A DNA stretch of 64,000 nt from Mesorhizobium sp. M1D.F.Ca.ET.043.01.1.1 (GTDB taxonomy: Bacteria; Pseudomonadota; Alphaproteobacteria; Rhizobiales; Rhizobiaceae): NCBI RefSeq assembly GCF_003952385.1, contig NZ_CP034444.1, positions 2,418,001 to 2,482,000 on the forward strand, in the 5' to 3' direction. Below, one piece after another: positions 17,811 to 26,524 of the stretch (position 1 is the first letter of the stretch; each line of letters opens with the position of its first letter). The notes beneath the pieces are model-generated. The model was given only the letters and a program-made list of their open reading frames with translations, had not been told where the DNA came from and did no database searches. Made by a program: the position numbers and the translations under genes.

Positions 17811-18257
17811 ATGAAACTGCCCCTGATTGCCGCGGCTGTCGCCCTGCTCTCAATTGCCGGCGCTGCAAATGCCGAAGAACATGTTGTCCAGATGCTGAAC
17901 AAGGGCGAGAAAGGCGCGATGGTCTTTCAGCCCGACTTCGTCCGGGCCGCACCCGGCGACACCATCAAGTTCGTGCCGACCGACAAGAGCCACAATGCAG
18001 AGATCATCAAGGGAATGATCCCGGATGGCGCTGAAGCCTTCAAAGGCAAGCCGAGCGAGGAGATCACGGTCACCCTTACCAAAGAGGGCGTCTACGGAGT
18101 GAAGTGCGCGCCCCACTACGGCATGGGCATGGTGGCCCTGATCGTCGTCGGCAAGCCTGTCAACCTGGAAGCGGCGGAAGCCGTCAAGCAGATCGGCAAG
18201 GCAAAGCCTGTCTTTGCCGAGCTGTTCGCCGAAGCGACCAAGACCGCTTCGAACTGA
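17811..18257 (+). CDS. Pseudoazurin, periplasmic blue copper electron donor
   Basis: 148 residues. A Sec signal peptide ends near GAANA/EEH. The mature cupredoxin has copper ligands in KSHNAE (His), [11 protein letters not shown] (Cys, His, Met) and the typical start [20 protein letters not shown]. Pseudoazurin passes electrons from the cytochrome bc1 branch to copper nitrite reductase in the periplasm. AAAGGA precedes the ATG. It lies just upstream of nirK but is separated from it by a terminator, and each gene has its own NnrR-type box, so they form two co-regulated transcripts. Confidence 0.95.
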   Translation: MKLPLIAAAVALLSIAGAANAEEHVVQMLNKGEKGAMVFQPDFVRAAPGDTIKFVPTDKSHNAEIIKGMIPDGAEAFKGKPSEEITVTLTKEGVYGVKCAPHYGMGMVALIVVGKPVNLEAAEAVKQIGKAKPVFAELFAEATKTASN

Positions 18258-18302
18258 TCAGGCAGCTTGTGAGACTGCCTCCGGCGATGGCGAGCCGGAA
18301 GC

Positions 18303-18351
18303 AATGGCCGGACAGACCTGGGGAGAGGTCTGATCCGGCCATTTTCATTTT
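18303..18351 (+). terminator. Rho-independent terminator after the pseudoazurin gene
   Basis: A nested hairpin: the outer arm AATGGCCGGA pairs with TCCGGCCATT and the inner AGACCT pairs with AGGTCT, followed by TTCATTTT. It separates the pseudoazurin transcript from nirK. Confidence 0.8.
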
Positions 18352-18440
18352 GCGATTTGGCCACCGCCACAATCATCATCCGACGCGACGCCGGTGCTTT
18401 CGGAAAATCCCTGCCGAAGTCAAAATTCAATGATTCGGAT

Positions 18441-18454
18441 TTGCGCAAACGCAA
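18441..18454. promoter_or_regulatory. NnrR-type box upstream of nirK
   Basis: TTGCGCAAACGCAA, a perfect TTGCG/CGCAA inverted repeat centred about 69 bp before the nirK start at 18517. Confidence 0.8.
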
Positions 18455-18516
18455 AGACGCTCCGCGCAAAGATATTATCCTGGCTTCATCGAAACGTTGA
18501 AGTCGAGGAGATGAAA

Positions 18517-19620
18517 ATGCTTACGAGACGTGAAGCATTGCTGGGTTCTGTTCTTACCGCCGCCGCCGTTGCCACCATCGGCTCGGCACCGGTGATAGCG
18601 GCCGCGAAGGACGTGGCCGGACTGCCGCGCGAAAAGGCGACCCTGGTCGCGCCGCCTTTCGTGCACGCTCACGACCAGGCGGCCAAGGGCGGCCCCAAGG
18701 TGGTCGAGTTCACCATGAAGATCGAAGAAAAGCCGATGGTCATTGATGCCGACGGCACGCAGCTCAACGCCATGACCTACAACGGCTCCATTCCGGGTCC
18801 CCTGATGGTCGTGCATGAAGGCGACTACCTCGAACTGACGCTCGTCAATCCCGATACCAACACGCTCGCCCACAACATCGACTTCCATGCGGCGACCGGC
18901 GCGCTGGGCGGCGGCGGGCTGACGCTGGTCAATCCGGGCGAGCAGGTGACGCTGCGCTTCAAGGCGACCCGGCCGGGGACGTTCGTCTACCACTGCGCGC
19001 CCGGCGGAGCGATGATCCCCTGGCATGTCGTGTCGGGGATGAGCGGCGCGGTGATGGTGCTGCCGCGAGACGGCCTGAAGGACGAGAAGGGCAATCCTGT
19101 CCGCTATGACCGCATCTTCTATATCGGCGAGAACGACTTCTACATCCCGCGCGACGAGCAGGGAAAGTTCAAGAAGTACGATTCTGCCGGCGACAACTAC
19201 GACGACACCGTGAAGGTGATGCGCGGCCTGATCCCGACCCATGTCGTGTTCAACGGCAAGGCAGGATCGCTGACCGGCGAGAACGCCATGAAGGCGAAGG
19301 TCGGCGAAACGATCCTGATCGTCCATTCCCAAGCCAACCGCGACACCCGCCCGCATCTGATCGGTGGCCATGGCGATTTCGTCTGGGAAGGCGGCAAGTT
19401 CGCGAACCCGCCCGCCAAGGACATGGAGACCTGGTTCATCCGCGGCGGATCGGCGGGTGCGGCGCTCTATACGTTCCGGCAGCCGGGGATTTACGCCTAC
19501 GTCAATCACAATCTGATCGAAGCAGTCGAGCTCGGCGCGACCGCACATTTCATGGTCGACGGAAGCTGGGACGACGATCTGATGATGCAGATCGAAGCTC
19601 CCAAGGCAATCGCTTCGTAG
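18517..19620 (+). CDS. nirK: Copper-containing nitrite reductase
   Basis: 367 residues. The N-terminus [19 protein letters not shown] is a Tat signal with the twin arginines. Two cupredoxin domains follow: type 1 and type 2 copper ligands are seen in [15 protein letters not shown], in [20 protein letters not shown] (Cys, His, Met) and, in the second domain, in HLIGGHGD. It reduces nitrite to NO in the periplasm, taking electrons from the adjacent pseudoazurin. GAGGAG sits 6 bp before ATG 18517; the ATG at 18511 directly abuts the Shine-Dalgarno, so the later one is preferred. nirV follows. Confidence 0.97.
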   Translation: MLTRREALLGSVLTAAAVATIGSAPVIAAAKDVAGLPREKATLVAPPFVHAHDQAAKGGPKVVEFTMKIEEKPMVIDADGTQLNAMTYNGSIPGPLMVVHEGDYLELTLVNPDTNTLAHNIDFHAATGALGGGGLTLVNPGEQVTLRFKATRPGTFVYHCAPGGAMIPWHVVSGMSGAVMVLPRDGLKDEKGNPVRYDRIFYIGENDFYIPRDEQGKFKKYDSAGDNYDDTVKVMRGLIPTHVVFNGKAGSLTGENAMKAKVGETILIVHSQANRDTRPHLIGGHGDFVWEGGKFANPPAKDMETWFIRGGSAGAALYTFRQPGIYAYVNHNLIEAVELGATAHFMVDGSWDDDLMMQIEAPKAIAS

Positions 19621-19690
19621 CGGGGAGGCCGATCGCATTGCAACCCGCCGACGGTGTCGACGGGTTGCCTCGGCGGTCGGAGTTTTCGGC

Positions 19691-20557
19691 ATGTCCTTCG
19701 ATCCTGTCTTCACATTTGGAGCCGTCGGTGCTGCCGTCCTCATCGGACTAGGCGTCAGCCATGCGCTGGATGGTATGTCCTTGCGCGCTGGAAACTCATC
19801 TGTGGTGAGCGAGTTGGTGACGCTGCCACCCGGCTCATTCGACCACGCCCAGCCCGGCGAATTCCTCAGGGACAACCATCCCGCGCCGGCACCTATAGTG
19901 AGGGAAACGATCGACACGCCGCTGGAAATCATGAAGTTCCAGGTGACCGCATCGGACTATGACCGTTGCGTCTCTGATGGCGCCTGCAAGCCCGCCGACT
20001 CGCGCCTTGCCGGCAACGTTCCGGCGACGGGCGTCAGCTTCCTCGATACGCAGGCCTATGCGAGCTGGCTGTCGGCGAAGACAGGTGAAGCGTGGCGGCT
20101 GCCGACCGATGTGGAATGGGCTTATGCCGCGGGTGAGCGATTTCGGGCCGACATAGAAGGCGGCGAAGGCGATCCGGCCGATCCTGCCAAGCGATGGCTC
20201 ACGCAGTACCGCAACGAGACCGCGCTCGGTCGCAAACCAGATCCGGAACCGAGAGCACGCGGGTCCTTTGGCCTCAACTCAAAGGGTGTTGCGGATATTG
20301 CCGGCAATGTCTGGGAGTGGACCTCGACCTGCTATGCGCACGCGACGATGTCCAGCGGCGGCGTCGCCAGCTCGATCGGCAATTGCGGCGTGCATGTTGT
20401 GGAGGGTTTCCACAGGACCTACATGTCGAACTTCATCCGCGACGGCAAAAGCGGCGGTTGCGCGGTCGGCACGCCGCCCGACAATCTCGGCTTCCGCCTC
20501 GTCCACGACCGCGGTGGCTTCCTGCAGGCCGCGCTTCGTCGCCTGGGCCTGACCTGA
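19691..20557 (+). CDS. nirV: NirV, formylglycine-generating-enzyme-fold partner of NirK
   Basis: 288 residues. A hydrophobic N-terminal segment (FGAVGAAVLIGLGVSHAL) precedes an SUMF1/FGE fold: ASWLSAKTGEAWRLPTDVEWAYAAG, GVADIAGNVWEWTSTCYA and DNLGFRLVHDRG. The catalytic cysteine pair of true FGEs, visible in the gene at 42911, is absent here, where the equivalent region reads YMSNFIRDGKSGGCAVG. NirV is regularly found after nirK and its role is unknown, perhaps maturation of NirK or an accessory for NO metabolism. It lies 70 bp downstream of nirK, probably on the same transcript. Confidence 0.92.
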   Translation: MSFDPVFTFGAVGAAVLIGLGVSHALDGMSLRAGNSSVVSELVTLPPGSFDHAQPGEFLRDNHPAPAPIVRETIDTPLEIMKFQVTASDYDRCVSDGACKPADSRLAGNVPATGVSFLDTQAYASWLSAKTGEAWRLPTDVEWAYAAGERFRADIEGGEGDPADPAKRWLTQYRNETALGRKPDPEPRARGSFGLNSKGVADIAGNVWEWTSTCYAHATMSSGGVASSIGNCGVHVVEGFHRTYMSNFIRDGKSGGCAVGTPPDNLGFRLVHDRGGFLQAALRRLGLT

Positions 20558-20581
20558 TCGCCTAGACAACAAGGAATATGA

Positions 20582-21031
20582 ATGATCTCGAAGTCAGTCT
20601 TGCCTGATAGGATTCGTCCTGCCGCCGAACAGCCCCTGATCCGCCCTGGTGTCGATCGCACATCGATCGGAGTACTGGTCCGCAAATTCTATTCCAGGGT
20701 GAGAAAAGATGAGCGCCTCGGCCCCATTTTCGCTCGCGAGATCACCGGTGATTGGGATCCTCACTTGGAGAAGATGACGGACTTCTGGTGCTCCGTCATA
20801 CTGAAAAGCGGCGTCTATCAGGGACGGCCGGTGCCGGCGCATTTGAAGCTCGAGGACCTCACCGAAGCCGACTTCGAGATCTGGCTGGCTCTCTTCCGCG
20901 AGACAGCGGCGGAGCTGTTCGCGCCGAAAACCGCGGCGGTGTTCGTCGAGCGGGCGGAACGAATAGCAGCGAGCCTGAAGCTCGCCATGTTCTTTCGCCT
21001 CGACCGTGCCGCCCCCGCGGGCGGCCGGTAA
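20582..21031 (+). CDS. Group III truncated haemoglobin
   Basis: 149 residues with a truncated-globin pattern: VRKFYSRVRKDERLGPIF, HLEKMTDFWCSVILKSGVYQG, and PAHLKLEDLTEADFEIWLALFRETA, in which the His of PAHLKL is the likely proximal haem ligand. Group III proteins are linked to NO or peroxynitrite detoxification. It starts 24 bp after nirV and is most likely part of the nirK-nirV transcript. No norCB is seen in the window, so this protein and NnrS are the only candidate NO-handling functions encoded nearby. Confidence 0.9.
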   Translation: MISKSVLPDRIRPAAEQPLIRPGVDRTSIGVLVRKFYSRVRKDERLGPIFAREITGDWDPHLEKMTDFWCSVILKSGVYQGRPVPAHLKLEDLTEADFEIWLALFRETAAELFAPKTAAVFVERAERIAASLKLAMFFRLDRAAPAGGR

Positions 21032-21062
21032 GGCGCGCCTTCAGAACAGCCGATCGGCAGGT

Positions 21063-21076
21063 TTGATCTTGCGCAA
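21063..21076. promoter_or_regulatory. Chimeric FNR/NnrR box upstream of the channel gene
   Basis: TTGATCTTGCGCAA: FNR half-site TTGAT plus NnrR-type half-site CGCAA. It is centred 40.5 bp before the ATG at 21110. Confidence 0.55.
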
Positions 21077-21109
21077 GGAATACGGTTCTTCGGGCCGTAG
21101 TGTCCCGGG

Positions 21110-21541
21110 ATGATCCTCAATCTTTTCGTCGGCACGATCGTCATCAGCCTGACGGTCCTGATCCACACTTTCGGCCTTATCGCCGTCACGCATGCGATGA
21201 CACGCCTTGTGGCGCTCTTCCGCATGCACGGCCGCCGCAGCCGGGTCCTCGCCATGATCACGGTCGTGATGGGCCTGTTTGCGGTCATGACGGCGGAGGT
21301 CTGGCTATGGGCGGGAATGTACACGCTGCTCGGAGTCCTTAACGACTTCGAGACCGCGCTTTACTTTTCGACCATCACTTTTTCGACGGTCGGCTACGGA
21401 GACGTGGTGCCCGCCCATCGGTGGCGCGTGCTGGCGGCTCTGGAAGGCGTCAACGGGTTCCTGCTGATCGGCTGGTCGACCGCTTACCTGATCGCCGCCG
21501 GCACCCGGGTCGGCCCGTTCCGGGTCGGCGAACACTTCTGA
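21110..21541 (+). CDS. Two-TM potassium-channel-like protein
   Basis: 143 residues. Hydrophobic N-terminal helices (LFVGTIVISLTVLIHTFGLI and VLAMITVVMGLFAVMTAEVW) are followed by a pore loop with the potassium selectivity signature TVGYGDVVP (Ion_trans_2 type) and a final helix. It lacks an RCK or other cytoplasmic sensor domain. A chimeric FNR/NnrR box lies just upstream, so the channel probably responds to oxygen or NO status. It might adjust membrane potential when respiration switches, but this is inference. Confidence 0.85.
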   Translation: MILNLFVGTIVISLTVLIHTFGLIAVTHAMTRLVALFRMHGRRSRVLAMITVVMGLFAVMTAEVWLWAGMYTLLGVLNDFETALYFSTITFSTVGYGDVVPAHRWRVLAALEGVNGFLLIGWSTAYLIAAGTRVGPFRVGEHF

Positions 21542-21562
21542 TCCCCGCCTTCGGGTGGTCGC

Positions 21563-22942
21563 TCAGACCGCTGCCGAATGCCTGGCGGTTCCGCTCCTGA
21601 GGTATTTGTCGAATTTCGCCGCCACCGTCCTGACCAGCGGGCGGCTTGCCTCCGGCACGACGAAGTTTTCGGCTTCGAGCCGCAGAAGCCGGCCAGCATC
21701 GCCGATTGCGAGCCGGCTCGCCTCGCAGAGTATCCTTTGGCCGACATTCCCAAAACGTTCGACAAGCTCTATCGCCGAGAACGCGAAGTTGCACATCAGA
21801 CGCTCGATGACCCAGCCCCGCGCCTGATCGTCAACACTGAACTCGATGCCGCGCGCTATCGCCAGCTTTCCGGAATTGACGGCCCGCTCATACTCGCCGG
21901 TGGCAACGATGTTCTGGGCGTAGCCCTGGCGGTACCGGCTGATCGAGGAAGGACCAAGACCGATCAAGGTCTCGCACTGGTCCTCGGTGTAGCCCTGGAA
22001 ATTGCGGCGGATCTTGCCAGCTCGCGCAGCGACCGCCAGGGCATCCTGCGGCTTTGCGAAATGATCCAAGCCCAAGGCCTCATAGCCGGCGCCGACAATC
22101 GTTCGCGCGGCAAGCTGCGATTGCGCCAGGCGTGCGGTGGAGTCGGGCAGCCAGGCCTCATCGATCATCGTTTGGTGCTTCTTGAACCATGGCACATGCG
22201 CATAGCCAAAAATCGCAAGCCTGTCCGGCGCCAGCGTCAGCGCCTGGCCGACAGTCGCCGCAACGCTCTCGCAGGTCTGATGCGGCAAGCCATAGAGGAG
22301 GTCCAGGTTGACGGAAGCGACGCCCCGCGCGCGCACCGCATCGACGATGCTTTTGGTCAGCGCGAAACTCTGCTCGCGATTGATCGCCTTCTGAACCTTG
22401 GGATCGAAGTCCTGGACGCCGAGGCTCGCTCTCGTCATGCCGATCGCGGCGAAGGCATCGAGCCGGCCCTCGTCCATGTCGTTGGGGTCGATTTCGACGC
22501 TGAGACTGGCATTGTCGAGGACGTCGAATCGATCCCGCAACGCTTTTCCAAGCAAGAGGATGTCGTCGGGCTTCAGCATTGTCGGGGAACCGCCGCCGAA
22601 ATGAATGGCGCGGACCCTGCCCCGGCCGCTCAGCAGCCCGCCGACCGTTTCGATTTCCCCGTGCAGCGAGCGCAGGAAGGCGGCCACGGGCGCATAGTGC
22701 CGGGTCTGCTTGGTGTGGCAGGCGCAGAACCAGCACAGCCTGTCGCAATAGGGGATGTGCAGGTACAGCGATATCTCGTCATCGCCCTCCAACGCATCGA
22801 TCCAACCGCGAACCGTTACCGCGTCGACGCCCGGGTGAAAGTGCGGCGCCGTCGGATAGCTCGTATAGCGAGGCACGCTATCGCCAAGGCCTGCGCTGGG
22901 CGTTGGGCGCGTTTCGCGGATGGTGGCGGTTGCGTTGCTCAT
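21563..22942 (-). CDS. hemN: Oxygen-independent coproporphyrinogen III oxidase
   Basis: 459 residues. A radical-SAM motif CDRLCWFCAC carries the three iron-sulphur cysteines (CxxxCxxC type), with IHFGGGSPTML, VEIDPNDMDEGRL, SLGVQDFDPKVQKAINR and GLGPSSISRY downstream as in HemN. It decarboxylates coproporphyrinogen III to protoporphyrinogen IX without oxygen. ATG 22942 is used; a TTG nine bases upstream is possible. It is divergent from fnrN and both share one perfect FNR box, so it is very likely induced by FnrN at low oxygen, together with hemA. Confidence 0.95.
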   Translation of the reverse strand: MSNATATIRETRPTPSAGLGDSVPRYTSYPTAPHFHPGVDAVTVRGWIDALEGDDEISLYLHIPYCDRLCWFCACHTKQTRHYAPVAAFLRSLHGEIETVGGLLSGRGRVRAIHFGGGSPTMLKPDDILLLGKALRDRFDVLDNASLSVEIDPNDMDEGRLDAFAAIGMTRASLGVQDFDPKVQKAINREQSFALTKSIVDAVRARGVASVNLDLLYGLPHQTCESVAATVGQALTLAPDRLAIFGYAHVPWFKKHQTMIDEAWLPDSTARLAQSQLAARTIVGAGYEALGLDHFAKPQDALAVAARAGKIRRNFQGYTEDQCETLIGLGPSSISRYRQGYAQNIVATGEYERAVNSGKLAIARGIEFSVDDQARGWVIERLMCNFAFSAIELVERFGNVGQRILCEASRLAIGDAGRLLRLEAENFVVPEASRPLVRTVAAKFDKYLRSGTARHSAAV

Positions 22943-22977
22943 GGCAAGCAAACTGCCGAAACTACCCCGGCCAAGCC

Positions 22978-22991
22978 TTGATTTCGATCAA
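22978..22991. promoter_or_regulatory. Perfect FNR box shared by hemN and fnrN
   Basis: TTGATTTCGATCAA, a perfect match to TTGAT-N4-ATCAA. Centred 42 bp before hemN and about 66 bp before fnrN. It implies fnrN autoregulation, as described in Rhizobium leguminosarum. Confidence 0.9.
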
Positions 22992-23050
22992 GGCGGCACG
23001 GGCCGCAACCGGCGCAAATTGCGTCCCCTATTCTTGTTGCGAGCGTCGTG

Positions 23051-23764
23051 ATGGCCGTCAAACTGGATGCCGAACGGGCCGACGTTCCCGCGACTTGCGG
23101 ATCCTGCGAGGCGCGGCGAGGCGGATTGTGCGGCGCCCTCGACACCGGCCAACTCGCCGAGCTGGCGAAGGCCTCGTCAAGGCATGAGGTTCTGGCGGGG
23201 ACGGAACTGTCCGACGATGAAACCTACTCGAACGTGCTGTCCGGCGTTGTCAAGCTGACGAGAAACCTGTCGGACGGTCGTCAGCAGATTGTCGGCTTCC
23301 ATTTCGCGCCCGACTTTCTGGGCCGGCCATTCGAGGCAAAATGGCCGATCAAGGCCGAAGCCTTGACGAAGGTGGCGCTCTGCTCGTTTCCAGGCACACT
23401 CATCGAGCGAATGACGAACGATGCCCCGGAGCTTGGCCACAGGCTGCTCGAGCACGCGCTGAACGAGCTCGACGAGGCGCGCGACTGGATGGCGGCGCTG
23501 GGCCGCAAGACTGCGTCCGAAAAAGTCGCAAGCTTCCTTCTCATGGTCGCCAGAAACATCGATCGTGCCAACCATCCGGCTGGCCCGACGAGCTTCGACC
23601 TGCCGCTCACGCGCGCCGATATCGCGGATTTTCTTGGGCTGACCATCGAGACGGTTAGCCGCGAATTGTCCAGGCTGCGATCGGAGGGCGCAATCCAGAT
23701 TGTCAACAAGCGGCATGTCAGCCTGGCAAGCCCGAGTGAGCTCAAGGAACGTTGCGGGGACTGA
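23051..23764 (+). CDS. fnrN: Oxygen-labile Fnr-type regulator FnrN
   Basis: 237 residues. Four cysteines are placed for a 4Fe-4S cluster: Cys16, Cys19 and Cys27 (CGSCEARRGGLC) and Cys111 (VALCSFPG). A beta-roll (SGVVKLTRNLSDGRQQIVGF) and a winged helix-turn-helix with ADIADFLGLTIETVSRELSRL give Fnr-type DNA recognition. The cluster is lost in oxygen, so FnrN senses oxygen directly, in parallel to FixL-FixJ-FixK. The ATG at 23051 follows an in-frame GTG. The divergent box at 22978 suggests autoregulation. It stands immediately before fixNOQP. Confidence 0.95.
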   Translation: MAVKLDAERADVPATCGSCEARRGGLCGALDTGQLAELAKASSRHEVLAGTELSDDETYSNVLSGVVKLTRNLSDGRQQIVGFHFAPDFLGRPFEAKWPIKAEALTKVALCSFPGTLIERMTNDAPELGHRLLEHALNELDEARDWMAALGRKTASEKVASFLLMVARNIDRANHPAGPTSFDLPLTRADIADFLGLTIETVSRELSRLRSEGAIQIVNKRHVSLASPSELKERCGD

Positions 23765-23913
23765 ATAGCGACCGGCATTCTGCCAAACAGAATCGAGCTT
23801 GGCCTCGCCGAACCGGTCACGTGTCGGCCCGCTTCTTTGCGGTCTCTGCGTGATCGCCCCGCCGCGCGCACTCATGGCGACACGAATGCCTCCCAACAAA
23901 AAGCAATATGCAT

Positions 23914-23927
23914 TTGACCTGAATCAA
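23914..23927. promoter_or_regulatory. FNR/FixK box upstream of fixNOQP
   Basis: TTGACCTGAATCAA, one mismatch from the consensus. It is centred about 90 bp before the fixN ATG and is the classic anaerobox of this operon. Confidence 0.9.
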
Positions 23928-24010
23928 GGCCCGGGAATCGAAAATCCCGAAATGGTGCCGCGAGCGGTGAGCTTCCGCGGAAATTTTCGAGACGAGATCG
24001 GGGACTTGCG

Positions 24011-25618
24011 ATGAGATTTGGCACGGAGATCGTCCTTCTAAGCCTGTTTGCCTTTGCCGCCCTCGTGGCGGCCGGCTTCGGCGCAGATGAACCTTTTCGC
24101 CAGCATATGTGGGTTTTGTTCTTCGCCGTGGCCGGCTTCACCGCGATCCTGCTGCGCAACACGGATTTCAAGCCGGCAGCGCCGATAGACCCCACCGCCT
24201 ACATGGATGGCCCGGTCCGCTACGGAGCCATCGCCACGGTATTCTGGGGCGTCGTCGGCATGCTGGTTGGCGTTATCATCGCTCTCCAGCTCGCCTACCC
24301 CGACCTCAATATCGGGCCCTGGCTCAATTTCGGCCGGCTGCGGCCTGTCCATACCTCCGGCGTCGTCTTTGCCTTTGGCGGCAACGCCCTGCTTTGCACA
24401 TCCCTGTACGTCGTCCAGCGCACATGCAGGGCGCGGCTTTTTGGCGGCAATCTCGCCTGGTTCGTGTTCTGGGGATATCAGCTTTTCATCGTCATGGCCG
24501 CGACAGGCTATCTGCTGGGCATCACCGAGAGCCGCGAATATGCCGAGCCGGAATGGTATGTCGACCTCTGGCTGACGATCGTCTGGGTCGCCTATCTGAT
24601 CCTCTTCCTCGGCACCATCCTGAAGCGCAAGGAACCGCACATCTACGTCGCCAACTGGTTCTACCTGTCCTTCATCGTGACCATTGCGATGCTGCACGTG
24701 GTCAACAACCTGTCGATGCCCACGTCATTGCTCGGCTCGAAAAGCTACTCCGCCTTCTCAGGCGTTCAGGATGCGCTGACGCAGTGGTGGTACGGGCACA
24801 ATGCCGTGGGCTTCTTCCTGACGGCCGGCTTCCTCGGCATGATGTACTATTTCGTGCCGAAACAGGTGAACCGCCCGGTCTACTCCTACCGCCTTTCAAT
24901 CATCCACTTCTGGGCCCTCATCTTCCTCTACATCTGGGCGGGGCCGCATCACCTTCACTACACCGCCCTGCCCGACTGGGCACAAACGCTCGGCATGGTG
25001 TTCTCGGTGATGCTGTGGATGCCTTCCTGGGGCGGCATGATCAACGGCCTCATGACGCTTTCGGGTGCCTGGGACAAGATCCGCACGGATCCGATCGTCC
25101 GGATGATGGTCGCCGCCATCGCCTTCTACGGCATGTCAACCTTCGAAGGCCCCATGATGTCGATCAAAACCGTCAACTCGCTGTCCCACTACACGGACTG
25201 GACCATCGGCCATGTCCATTCGGGCGCGCTCGGCTGGGTCGGCCTGATCACCTTCGGCGCGATCTACTACATGGTGCCGAAGCTTTGGAACCGTCAACGG
25301 CTCTATTCGCTGCGGCTCGTCACCTGGCACTTCTGGCTGGCAACCCTCGGCATCGTCGTCTACGCGGCGGTGATGTGGGTCTCGGGCATCATGCAGGGGC
25401 TCATGTGGCGCGAGTACGACGAGCAGGGATTCCTCGTCTACTCCTTCGCCGAAACCGTCGCCGCCATGCATCCCTACTACATCATGCGCGCCGCGGGCGG
25501 CGCCATGTACCTCGCCGGCATGCTGATCATGGCCTTCAATGTCGCCATGACCATTCTCGGCTACCAGCGCGAGGAAGAGTCCTCGCCGGCCGCGCCCGCG
25601 TTCCAGCCCGCCGAATAA
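24011..25618 (+). CDS. fixN: cbb3-type cytochrome oxidase catalytic subunit FixN (CcoN)
   Basis: 535 residues, about twelve transmembrane helices, the haem-copper oxidase core. Seen are [17 protein letters not shown] with a haem-ligand His, [18 protein letters not shown] containing the copper-B His, [16 protein letters not shown] with the His-His pair, and [19 protein letters not shown] with haem ligands. It reduces oxygen with high affinity at the inner membrane. First gene of the operon; fixO follows after 10 bp. The FNR box upstream explains microaerobic expression. Confidence 0.97.
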   Translation: MRFGTEIVLLSLFAFAALVAAGFGADEPFRQHMWVLFFAVAGFTAILLRNTDFKPAAPIDPTAYMDGPVRYGAIATVFWGVVGMLVGVIIALQLAYPDLNIGPWLNFGRLRPVHTSGVVFAFGGNALLCTSLYVVQRTCRARLFGGNLAWFVFWGYQLFIVMAATGYLLGITESREYAEPEWYVDLWLTIVWVAYLILFLGTILKRKEPHIYVANWFYLSFIVTIAMLHVVNNLSMPTSLLGSKSYSAFSGVQDALTQWWYGHNAVGFFLTAGFLGMMYYFVPKQVNRPVYSYRLSIIHFWALIFLYIWAGPHHLHYTALPDWAQTLGMVFSVMLWMPSWGGMINGLMTLSGAWDKIRTDPIVRMMVAAIAFYGMSTFEGPMMSIKTVNSLSHYTDWTIGHVHSGALGWVGLITFGAIYYMVPKLWNRQRLYSLRLVTWHFWLATLGIVVYAAVMWVSGIMQGLMWREYDEQGFLVYSFAETVAAMHPYYIMRAAGGAMYLAGMLIMAFNVAMTILGYQREEESSPAAPAFQPAE

Positions 25619-25628
25619 GGAGCCAGAC

Positions 25629-26360
25629 ATGGGTTTGATGGATAAACACGCGCTCATCGAGAGGAACGCCACGCTGCTGCTCGTCGGGTCGCTGCTGGTC
25701 GTGACAGTCGGCGGCATCGTCGAGATCGCGCCGCTCTTCTATGTCGACAACACGATCGAGAAGGTCGAGGGCATGCGCCCCTACTCGCCGCTGGAGCTCG
25801 CCGGGCGCAACATCTATGTGCGCGAGGGATGCTATCTCTGCCACAGTCAGATGATCAGGCCGTTCCGCGACGAGGTGGAACGCTATGGCCACTACAGCCT
25901 GGCGGCCGAGTCGATGTACGACCATCCGTTCCAATGGGGATCCAAGCGCACAGGCCCCGATCTCGCCCGCGTCGGCGACCGCTACTCCAACAGCTGGCAC
26001 GTCCAGCATCTTACCGACCCGCGTTCCGTCGTGCCGGAAACCATCATGCCGAGCTATGCCTTCCTGAAGGACACGCCGATCGAGGTGAAGGACTTCTCGA
26101 CGCACCTCGTCGCCAACCGACGTGTCAGCGTCCCTTACTCCGATGACATGATCGCCAATGCCAACGCCGATCTGATGGCGCAGGCCGACCCCAATGCCGA
26201 CACGTCTGGCCTGGAAAAGCGCTATCCGAAGGCCAAAGTCGGCGACTTCGACGGCAATCCGCAACAAGTCACCGAGATGGATGCCCTCGTGGCCTATCTC
26301 CAGATGCTCGGCACGCTGGTCGATTTCAAGAACTACGACGAAGCCGCCGGCTATCGCTGA
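25629..26360 (+). CDS. fixO: cbb3 oxidase monohaem cytochrome c subunit FixO (CcoO)
   Basis: 243 residues with an N-terminal membrane anchor ([18 protein letters not shown]) and one periplasmic c-type haem motif, CYLCH in [20 protein letters not shown]. Distal Met ligands are available in [10 protein letters not shown]. It passes electrons from FixP to FixN. A C-terminal [13 protein letters not shown] is typical of the family. It is separated from fixN by 10 bp and from fixQ by 12 bp. Confidence 0.97.
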   Translation: MGLMDKHALIERNATLLLVGSLLVVTVGGIVEIAPLFYVDNTIEKVEGMRPYSPLELAGRNIYVREGCYLCHSQMIRPFRDEVERYGHYSLAAESMYDHPFQWGSKRTGPDLARVGDRYSNSWHVQHLTDPRSVVPETIMPSYAFLKDTPIEVKDFSTHLVANRRVSVPYSDDMIANANADLMAQADPNADTSGLEKRYPKAKVGDFDGNPQQVTEMDALVAYLQMLGTLVDFKNYDEAAGYR

Positions 26361-26372
26361 GGAGGGCAAACG

Positions 26373-26522
26373 ATGGACTACAACCTGATGCGCGAGTTCG
26401 CGGACAGCTGGGGGCTGCTTGCCATGGCCCTGTTCTTCGTCGGCTGCGTGGCCTTCGCGTTTCGCCCTGGCGGCAGGGCGCATGCCGACCAGGCTGCACA
26501 GATCCCACTCAAGGACGATTGA
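26373..26522 (+). CDS. fixQ: cbb3 oxidase small subunit FixQ (CcoQ)
   Basis: 49 residues: MDYNLMREFADSWGLLAMAL, one transmembrane helix, then FRPGGRAHADQAAQIPLKDD. Its size, single helix and position between fixO and fixP identify CcoQ, which stabilises the complex. GAGG precedes the ATG. Its stop codon is two bases before the fixP start. Confidence 0.92.
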   Translation: MDYNLMREFADSWGLLAMALFFVGCVAFAFRPGGRAHADQAAQIPLKDD

Positions 26523-26524
26523 TC

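Noticed and set aside
18475..19932. 485-codon minus-strand frame opposite nirK
   Set aside because: Shadow of nirK; no signal, motif or ribosome-binding site.
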